Origin: an uncultured Chitinophaga sp. | GTDB taxonomy: Bacteria > Bacteroidota > Bacteroidia > Cytophagales > Cyclobacteriaceae | Direction of reading: 5' to 3' | Assembly: GCA_902168205.1 (NCBI GenBank) | Contig: CABHOK010000014.1 | Coordinates: forward strand, 124,001 to 188,000 | DNA: 64,000 nt | Part shown: in pieces, positions 55,634-61,905 of the stretch | How the letters are laid out: each line of letters starts with the position of its first letter | Position numbering within the stretch: position 1 is the first letter of the stretch | Notes under the pieces: generated by a model | Databases searched by the model: none | The model's input: only the letters and a program-made list of their open reading frames with translations | Told to the model about the DNA's origin: nothing | Position numbers and translations under genes: made by a program

Positions 55634-57064
55634 CTATTTCTTCTTCGGCAGCCTGAACCTCAGCCTCACCTTCACTTTGTCTTTTACCACTTCATCATCG
55701 CGTTTTGTCGCTGTCCACTTCGGACCAGCCTTAATGAGGCGTATTACTTCTTCATCACATCCATACCCTATACCTTTCAGCACTTTAAAGTCGGTAAGTT
55801 TACCGGAAGGCTCTACGGTAAATTGTATCGTTACCTTACCTTCTATTTCATTCTGAAGTGCAAGCTCCGGATATTTAATATTTTTTTCGAGGTATTGTTT
55901 ATAGGCTATTCTTCCTCCCTCTGGTGTAGCAAATTCGATGGTAGGTCTCTCCTTTTCAGTAATGTTTTCTGCACCATATCCCATCACTACCACTTCACTA
56001 AGCTGCGATACATCCTGCTCCAGTTCTACATCAACCTTATCAGTATTTGCATCAACCTCTTTACTCTGCATACCGATGAAAGAAAAAACGAGATCGGTAT
56101 CTTTTGTATTCTCTGTAGTCAATTCATAGTTTCCCTGCATATCCGTTACGGTTCCTACATTACTGTCTTTTACCATTACGTTTACACCGGGTAATCCTAC
56201 ACCTTCCTCAGCAGATCGTACCTGTCCTCGAATTATACGCGTGCCGGATATATAGCCGTTCATAGCCGGCTCTAACTTTATCGCATTACCTTGCACAGTT
56301 GTGTCGGCTTGTGATGAACTGTATCTGAAACCGGCATCCTCTTTCTTCAATTCTAAACTTGCCTCACGTTTTCGTATAGACGTAGCAGCTACCGGTTCCC
56401 TCTCTTCCAACGCTTTGCTAATTTCCTTGTCATCAAATTTATCAGCTATTGCTTCGTCGGATACTTGTTCGTCAGCTGGCATCGATGCCATTTGCTCTAC
56501 TTGTTCCGTTATAACAGCTTCCTCCACGGGCTGTGGTTTTATCACCGGAGACTTCGCTGTATATTCCTGTATACCGAGAGTAACTTTCTCAGGTATCTTT
56601 TCCTCACTTTCACCTGCCGCTGATTGGTCAAGTGATTTCGGTTGCTCCGCCGGTATATCTTCATTCTCCGAAGGTATATTTTGTTCTGGTTTCGTCTCTT
56701 CGGTTGTCTTCTCAGCAGGAGCAACGGTTTCTTTATTCACCGCCAGGTCATTCGAAGAATTGTTTTGCAACAAACTATAGATAACAAATCCCGATACAGC
56801 CAGTAGTGCAAGTCCCGCAGCCATACGCATCGGCCATGCCCACATCGGTATAACCTTTTCCCGCGGTGATTGTCTACGTTCCCTAAGCGATGCCTGAAGC
56901 GCGTGAAGATCAGCCTCCAGTTCATCGTTCGGTATACCTCCGGCACCTTCCAATGCTTCTGCCAGGAACGGGTCGCTCAATGCCTTCCGCTCCAGCGCGT
57001 GCATCTCGGCCGGTGTCAGTTCACCTTTCAGGTATCGTTCAATATCGTTTTGCAAATCAGCCAT
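55634..57064 (-). CDS. Anti-sigma-like / CarbopepD / TonB C-terminal fusion protein
   Basis: This 476-residue protein spans the membrane once (about residues 79-99). Residues 1-70 are cytoplasmic and resemble the N-terminal part of anti-sigma factors (DIERYLKGELTPAEMHALER), without zinc ligands. After the helix comes a long Pro/Glu/Lys-rich stretch of about 130 residues, typical of TonB spacers. A CarbopepD beta-sandwich (about 274-355) is followed by a TonB-box-like SEVVVMGYG (356-364) and a TonB C-terminal domain (about 388-476, with YLEKNIKYPELALQNEIEGKVTI). The start overlaps the upstream sigma factor gene by eight bases. A TonB box and a TonB domain in one chain is very unusual. Confidence 0.88.
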   Translation of the reverse strand: MADLQNDIERYLKGELTPAEMHALERKALSDPFLAEALEGAGGIPNDELEADLHALQASLRERRQSPREKVIPMWAWPMRMAAGLALLAVSGFVIYSLLQNNSSNDLAVNKETVAPAEKTTEETKPEQNIPSENEDIPAEQPKSLDQSAAGESEEKIPEKVTLGIQEYTAKSPVIKPQPVEEAVITEQVEQMASMPADEQVSDEAIADKFDDKEISKALEEREPVAATSIRKREASLELKKEDAGFRYSSSQADTTVQGNAIKLEPAMNGYISGTRIIRGQVRSAEEGVGLPGVNVMVKDSNVGTVTDMQGNYELTTENTKDTDLVFSFIGMQSKEVDANTDKVDVELEQDVSQLSEVVVMGYGAENITEKERPTIEFATPEGGRIAYKQYLEKNIKYPELALQNEIEGKVTIQFTVEPSGKLTDFKVLKGIGYGCDEEVIRLIKAGPKWTATKRDDEVVKDKVKVRLRFRLPKKK

Positions 57065-57620
57065 GTTGATCCATGCAGATCTTCAAATTGCGTTTACCAT
57101 TCTGTATATAGCTCTTCACTTTGTTATCGTCATAGCCCGTAAGCTGTACAATTTCTTTATAGCACTTCTGCTGTAAGTAAAACAACTGCACACACTGTTT
57201 CTGTTCAACCACCAGCGTATCCATGCACTTTTCCAATTTACTAAGATTTGTCTCCATTTCAGGCTCATCATCCAGATGAAAAACGGTGTCGTTTTCCATA
57301 AAGGAAGGCGATATTTCTTCGAATTTTTTTCCTTTGCCTGCCCGGAGCTGCATCAGGCAGTGATTCCGGGTCGTAACGTAAAGCCAGCTTTTAAAGTGCG
57401 CTACCTCGTGTTCCTTCAACGTAACCACAAGCTTTTCAAATATCTGCATCACAGCATCGCGACTTTCTTCTCTGTCTTTCAGGTACTTCAGGCACACTCC
57501 GTATACCAGCGACATATAGCGGTTGTATAGTTCTCCCAGCACAGCAAGCTCACCATAACGCCTGTATTCCAGCAGGAGGTCGGCATCGGTTAATGACTTA
57601 TGGACTTTGAAAGAAGACAT
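57057..57620 (-). CDS. ECF RNA polymerase sigma factor
   Basis: This 187-residue sigma factor has region 2 (about 20-85; LGELYNRYMSLVYGVCLKYL, DAVMQIFEKLVV, FKSWLYVTTRNHCL) and region 4 (about 125-180; CVQLFYLQQKCYKEIVQLTGYDDNKVKSYIQNGKRNL). An acidic linker separates the two regions. It overlaps the anti-sigma/TonB fusion gene by eight bases and diverges from the CarbopepD-vWA gene across 90 bases, so it may control both directions. Confidence 0.93.
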   Translation of the reverse strand: MSSFKVHKSLTDADLLLEYRRYGELAVLGELYNRYMSLVYGVCLKYLKDREESRDAVMQIFEKLVVTLKEHEVAHFKSWLYVTTRNHCLMQLRAGKGKKFEEISPSFMENDTVFHLDDEPEMETNLSKLEKCMDTLVVEQKQCVQLFYLQQKCYKEIVQLTGYDDNKVKSYIQNGKRNLKICMDQHG

Positions 57621-57644
57621 GTTCGTTTGAAAAATAGAAAAAAA

Positions 57645-57665
57645 ATTCCAACTGGCTTATGGAAT
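57645..57665. promoter_or_regulatory. Inverted repeat in the divergent sigma/vWA promoter region
   Basis: ATTCCA (57645-57650) and TGGAAT (57660-57665) form an inverted repeat with a nine-base spacer, centred in the 90-bp divergent gap. Each arm contains GGAAT reading outwards, similar to ECF -35 elements (GGAAC-like). A paired autoregulated promoter is possible; this is inference. Confidence 0.35.
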
Positions 57666-57710
57666 CTTTTTACAGACTGCATCTCACAGGCAAAACAAAA
57701 TATACGGGTT

Positions 57711-59579
57711 ATGAAAAAATATATCTGGATAGTTGCTGCGCTGATAATATTCAGTACAGGATTTGTATCACCTGAGTCGCGCGTCATCACCGGCAAAGTA
57801 ACGTACGCCAAAGATGGAAGTCCGTTACCCGGAGTAACGGTTATACTGAAAGGAACTACTACGGCAGCCGTAACCGATCATGCCGGTGTCTATAAAATTA
57901 CAGTACCGGCCAAAGGTGGCACGCTGGTGTTTTCATTTATAGGATTAAAATCCAAAGAAGTAAAGATCGGAACGACCGGTACCCTGAACGTTGCATTGGA
58001 AGATGATGCCAAAGAACTGGAGGAAATTGTTGTTATGGATTATGCAACCAAACAAGAGGCAAAGTCTTTTGCTTATTCAACAGCAGCCGAACCAATAGCC
58101 GCGCCATCTGTTGCCTATGACCAGATCGGATATGCTGACCTTGAGCTGCAGGAAAAATGGAACACCGAAGAGTACGATGCTATACACGAGAATATATTTC
58201 ACGATGCTATACGTAATCCACTTTCAACTTTTTCTATCGATGTTGATGCAGCATCCTATAGCAACATCCGCAGGTTCATTAACAATGGCAATCGTCCTCC
58301 GAAAGATGCCGTGCGCATTGAAGAGATGGTAAACTATTTTGATTACGACTATGAACAACCGAAGCGTGACGATCCTTTTGCTGTAGTAACGGAAATTTCA
58401 TCTGCTCCGTGGAATGCAAAACATAAACTGGTACATATAGGCTTACAGGGAAAGAAGATTCCCACCGAAAAATTACCGGCTTCCAACCTTGTGTTTCTCA
58501 TTGATGTATCAGGCTCTATGGACGAACCGAATAAACTTCCCTTGTTAAAGTCTTCTTTCAAAATGTTAGTGGAAGAACTTCGCCCGCAAGATCATGTAGC
58601 GATAGTAGTATATGCCGGTGCTGCAGGACTCGTCCTCGAACCAACATCAGGTGCAGAGAAAAAGAAAATAATTGAGGCGCTTGATCGTCTGGAGGCAGGT
58701 GGATCAACGGCAGGTGGTGCCGGTATAAATTTAGCTTATGCAACTGCACGCGAGCACTTCAAAAAAGATGGCAACAACCGTGTTATACTCGCTACTGATG
58801 GCGACTTCAACATTGGCGAATCGAGCAACGCTTCCATGGAACGTTTGATCGAAGCGAAACGCCAGGAAGGAATTTTCTTAACCGTATTAGGCTATGGCAT
58901 GGGTAACTATAAAGATTCCAAAATGGAAACACTGGCCGATAAAGGCAATGGTAACTATGCCTATATAGACAACATTACCGAAGCCCGTAAAGTATTGGTA
59001 AATGAATTTGGCGGAACACTCTTTACGATTGCTAAAGATGTAAAACTGCAGATCGAGTTTAATCCTGCACATGTAAAAGCATATCGCCTCATCGGGTATG
59101 AAAACCGAATGCTGAAGAGTGAAGACTTCAACAACGATAAAAAAGATGCGGGCGAACTGGGTTCCGGACATACAGTCACTGCGTTGTATGAGATTATACC
59201 GGTAGGTGTTGAAAGTGAGTTCTTCAAGATTGATGAGTTGAAATACCAGACTACGAAGATCGATCCGGCAGCTAAAAAGTCTGATGAATTGATGACGATC
59301 AAGCTGCGCTATAAGAATCCGAATGAAGACGTTAGCAAACTCATTGTACATCCTTTAAAAGATAACAACATAGCACTTGCTAAAACATCCGATAACTTTC
59401 GCTGGTCAGCATCGGTGGCAGCCTTCGGTATGTTGCTGAGAGAATCCGAGTATAGCAAGAATTATACTTATGATGATGTAGTACAACTTGCCCAAGGTGC
59501 CCGCAGCACAGATAAGGAAGGATACCGCATCGAGTTCATCAATATGGTTAAATCATTTGGAATAGTGGCGAGCCGTTAA
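57711..59579 (+). CDS. CarbopepD-vWA (YfbK-like) envelope protein
   Basis: The start is at the ATG at 57711 (MKKYIWIVAALIIFSTGF, a signal peptide); an upstream in-frame ATG overlapping the divergent sigma gene is rejected. The 622-residue protein has a CarbopepD domain (about 24-103) followed by EEIVVMDYA, a TonB-box-like motif. A YfbK N-terminal region comes next (NPLSTFSIDVDAASYSNIRRF), then a vWA domain with the MIDAS motif DVSGS at 265-269 and ATDGDFNIG, and a C-terminal DUF3520-like region. It is probably surface- or periplasm-located and binds a partner through the metal site. Confidence 0.9.
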   Translation: MKKYIWIVAALIIFSTGFVSPESRVITGKVTYAKDGSPLPGVTVILKGTTTAAVTDHAGVYKITVPAKGGTLVFSFIGLKSKEVKIGTTGTLNVALEDDAKELEEIVVMDYATKQEAKSFAYSTAAEPIAAPSVAYDQIGYADLELQEKWNTEEYDAIHENIFHDAIRNPLSTFSIDVDAASYSNIRRFINNGNRPPKDAVRIEEMVNYFDYDYEQPKRDDPFAVVTEISSAPWNAKHKLVHIGLQGKKIPTEKLPASNLVFLIDVSGSMDEPNKLPLLKSSFKMLVEELRPQDHVAIVVYAGAAGLVLEPTSGAEKKKIIEALDRLEAGGSTAGGAGINLAYATAREHFKKDGNNRVILATDGDFNIGESSNASMERLIEAKRQEGIFLTVLGYGMGNYKDSKMETLADKGNGNYAYIDNITEARKVLVNEFGGTLFTIAKDVKLQIEFNPAHVKAYRLIGYENRMLKSEDFNNDKKDAGELGSGHTVTALYEIIPVGVESEFFKIDELKYQTTKIDPAAKKSDELMTIKLRYKNPNEDVSKLIVHPLKDNNIALAKTSDNFRWSASVAAFGMLLRESEYSKNYTYDDVVQLAQGARSTDKEGYRIEFINMVKSFGIVASR

Positions 59580-59594
59580 AATAATTTTTTTATT

Positions 59595-59633
59595 GAAAAG
59601 CTGTCTTTCTTTACGAAGGCAGCTTTTTTATTT
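59595..59633 (+). terminator. Terminator of the vWA gene
   Basis: AAAAGCTGTCTTTC pairs with GAAGGCAGCTTTT (with a G-U pair and one mismatch) across a short loop, followed by TTTATTT. Confidence 0.8.
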
Positions 59634-59697
59634 ACCTTTTACATTGGCTCAGAAAAGATATTGTTCATTCTTTTCTTTAGGGAGATAATTCCACATT

Positions 59698-59705
59698 TAA
59701 CTTTG
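59698..59705 (+). promoter_or_regulatory. -7 element for the ECF-anti-sigma-gmk operon
   Basis: TAACTTTG matches TAnnTTTG exactly, 42 bases before the sigma factor start. A TTTAG about 20 bases upstream may serve as the -33 element. This indicates housekeeping-sigma transcription of the operon. Confidence 0.55.
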
Positions 59706-59747
59706 CCGTATATAAGGAATGTGAATTTTGCTTATTTTTAAGACCGC

Positions 59748-60341
59748 ATGGAATTAGAAGAGAACAGTCCAAAACAAAACTATACAGAAGCTGAAAAGCA
59801 AACTATCTTTCATGGAGAGTTTATGCCCCACATTAACTCCATGTATAACTTTGCTTACAGGCTCACGCTGGATGCCGATGATGCCAAAGACTTATTGCAG
59901 GATACTTATCTGAAAGCCTATCGCTTTATTGAATCTTTTCAGAAAGGAACTAATGCTAAAGCATGGCTGTTTCGAATTTTAAAAAACAGCTTTATTAATG
60001 ATTATCGAAAGAAGAGCAAAGAGCCTTCGAAAGTAGATTATCAGGAAGTAGAGAGCTATTACAATTCGGAGGAGGTTGACCGGCAAATAACACCCGATCT
60101 GCGTGTGGAGGCGCTTAAAGATATGATCGGTGATGAGATATCAAATGCCCTCAACGCTCTTGATGTTGATTTCAGAACAGTGATAATTTTATGCGACCTG
60201 GAAGGTTTTAAATATGAAGAGATGGCGAAGATTCTGGATATACCTATCGGAACAGTTCGTAGCCGACTTCACCGGGCACGCAACCTGCTGAAAGAAAAAC
60301 TTAGTGAGTACGCTAAACAAATGGGTTATAAAACCGCATAG
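59748..60341 (+). CDS. ECF RNA polymerase sigma factor (RpoE/SigR-like)
   Basis: This 197-residue sigma factor has region 2 (MYNFAYRLTLDADDAKDLLQDTYLKAYRFIESFQ, AWLFRILKNSFINDYRKKSKEP) and region 4 (ALDVDFRTVIILCDLEGFKYEEMAKILDIPIGTVRSRLHRARNLL). The two quotes are segment names, not full domains. It is closer to the SigR/RpoE type than the two FecI-like factors in the window. It is followed three bases later by a zinc anti-sigma gene. Confidence 0.94.
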   Translation: MELEENSPKQNYTEAEKQTIFHGEFMPHINSMYNFAYRLTLDADDAKDLLQDTYLKAYRFIESFQKGTNAKAWLFRILKNSFINDYRKKSKEPSKVDYQEVESYYNSEEVDRQITPDLRVEALKDMIGDEISNALNALDVDFRTVIILCDLEGFKYEEMAKILDIPIGTVRSRLHRARNLLKEKLSEYAKQMGYKTA

Positions 60342-60344
60342 ATC

Positions 60345-60617
60345 ATGAGCAACCCCGATCCGAGCAAGATGAAGCAAGATTGTCCAGAGAAGAACGAATG
60401 CCTCAAAATGCTTCAACTCATTTTAGATGGTGAAGCAACTTCCGAACAAAAAGATCATTTCCTGAAAAATCATTTGGAGGAGTGCATGCCCTGCTACAAG
60501 AATTATCATTTGGAAGTAGCCATACGCCAACTCCTGAAAACGAAATGCTGCCAGGATGCTCCACAGGAATTAGTGGATGACATCAAAACCAAAGTGATTA
60601 ATAATCTGGCGCGTTGA
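60345..60617 (+). CDS. Zinc-binding (ZAS/zf-HC2) anti-sigma factor
   Basis: This 90-residue soluble protein carries the H-x3-C-x2-C zinc motif in HLEECMPC, with upstream cysteines (DCPEKNEC) and a KCC pair near the end. This resembles RsrA-type redox-sensitive anti-sigma factors: oxidation of the zinc thiols would release the upstream sigma factor. It has no membrane helix. Its TGA stop overlaps the gmk ATG by one base, so gmk translation is probably coupled. Confidence 0.85.
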   Translation: MSNPDPSKMKQDCPEKNECLKMLQLILDGEATSEQKDHFLKNHLEECMPCYKNYHLEVAIRQLLKTKCCQDAPQELVDDIKTKVINNLAR

Positions 60618-61186
60618 TGGCTGGTAAAGCAATTATTTTTTCAGCGCCATCAGGCTCCGGAAAAACAACGATCGTTAAACACCTGCTTGCTGCAAATCCT
60701 GACCTTGGATTTTCAATCTCTGCATCCACACGTGATAAACGCGGACGCACCGAACAGCATGGTAAAGATTATTACTTTCTGACACCGGAAGAATTCAAAC
60801 ATCATATCGATAATGATGACTTCATTGAGTGGGAAGAAGTATATGCCGGTAATTTTTATGGCACGCTCAAGTCAGAGATCGAACGCATCTGGAGCGAAGG
60901 AAAAAATGTGATCTTTGATGTGGATGTCAAAGGCGGCCTAAATCTGAAAAAGTATTTTGGCGATAACGGCCTCGCTATATTTGTTAAAGTTCCATCCATC
61001 GAAGTATTGAAAGAGCGGTTGAACGACCGTGGTACGGAATCTCCCGAAAGTCTTTCGCGTAGACTCTTCAAAGCTAATTTTGAAATGTCGTTCCAGGATC
61101 ACTTCGATGTAGTATTGGTTAACGAGAACCTCGACAAGTCGCTGGCGGAAGCACAAAGTCTCTACAACGACTTCAAAAATAAATAA
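60617..61186 (+). CDS. gmk: Guanylate kinase
   Basis: Gmk phosphorylates GMP or dGMP to the diphosphate, feeding GTP and (p)ppGpp metabolism. The start is the ATG at 60617, which overlaps the anti-sigma stop. The 189-residue protein has the P-loop APSGSGKTT (10-18), the GMP-binding [19 protein letters not shown] region and the lid [15 protein letters not shown]. Being cotranscribed with an ECF sigma and its anti-sigma ties nucleotide supply to that stress circuit. Confidence 0.97.
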   Translation: MAGKAIIFSAPSGSGKTTIVKHLLAANPDLGFSISASTRDKRGRTEQHGKDYYFLTPEEFKHHIDNDDFIEWEEVYAGNFYGTLKSEIERIWSEGKNVIFDVDVKGGLNLKKYFGDNGLAIFVKVPSIEVLKERLNDRGTESPESLSRRLFKANFEMSFQDHFDVVLVNENLDKSLAEAQSLYNDFKNK

Positions 61187-61230
61187 CACCTGCCCTATAT
61201 TCGGGTTCAGAAGTTTCAGGATATATATAA

Positions 61231-61262
61231 AACTCTACATCTTTACTGTAGAGTTTTTTTAT
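61231..61262 (+). terminator. Terminator after gmk
   Basis: AACTCTAC (61231-61238) pairs with GTAGAGTT (61248-61255), followed by TTTTTATTG. It lies directly before nadD. Confidence 0.88.
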
Positions 61263-61270
61263 TGTTAACC

Positions 61271-61846
61271 ATGAAAATCGGACTCTTCTTCGGCTCGTTC
61301 AATCCCATTCACGTGGGGCACCTCATCATTGCCAACCTTATGGCAGAGACCACCGATCTTAAAAAAGTTTGGTTTGTAGTGTCGCCTCAAAATCCGCTTA
61401 AACCCAGCAAAGGGTTATTGCATGAGTTCGACCGGTATGATATGGTGCGTGCGGCCATCTTCAATAATTACAAGCTCGAAGTATCCGATATAGAATTTAA
61501 TCTCCCCAAACCGAGCTATACCATCCACACGCTGGTGCACCTGCACGAAAAGTTCCCCGACAAGGAGTTCAGAATCATTATGGGCGAAGACAACCTGGCT
61601 TCGTTTACCCGCTGGAAAAACTATGAACGTATACTGGAAGATTACGGACTTTACGTTTATCGCAGACCCAATGTGCAACTTTCAGAACTTCATACGCATC
61701 CTAACGTTACGTTTGTAGAGGCGCCCTTGCTGGACATTTCAGCTACTTTTATCCGGAACTGCATCAGAAATAAACAATCCGTGCGTTATCTTGTTCCCGA
61801 TGTGGTAGAGGAGATGATTCGTGCGAAGGGCTTTTACCAGGATTAA
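61271..61846 (+). CDS. nadD: Nicotinate-nucleotide adenylyltransferase
   Basis: NadD makes nicotinic acid adenine dinucleotide in NAD synthesis. The ATG at 61271 (MKIGLFFGSFNPIHVGHLII) is preferred to a TTG three codons upstream. The 191-residue protein has the nucleotidyltransferase motif GSFNPIHVGH at 8-17 and the C-terminal DISATFIRN signature. The gene follows the gmk terminator, so it may have a separate promoter. Confidence 0.95.
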   Translation: MKIGLFFGSFNPIHVGHLIIANLMAETTDLKKVWFVVSPQNPLKPSKGLLHEFDRYDMVRAAIFNNYKLEVSDIEFNLPKPSYTIHTLVHLHEKFPDKEFRIIMGEDNLASFTRWKNYERILEDYGLYVYRRPNVQLSELHTHPNVTFVEAPLLDISATFIRNCIRNKQSVRYLVPDVVEEMIRAKGFYQD

Positions 61847-61905
61847 ACCCTTTTTATCTATACATGCAATTTCATACCCGGTTGGCATTGGCTGCAACAC
61901 ACACG

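Noticed and set aside
57600-57710. Earlier start of the CarbopepD-vWA protein
   Set aside because: It would overlap the divergent sigma gene and put a basic stretch before a perfect signal peptide that starts at 57711.
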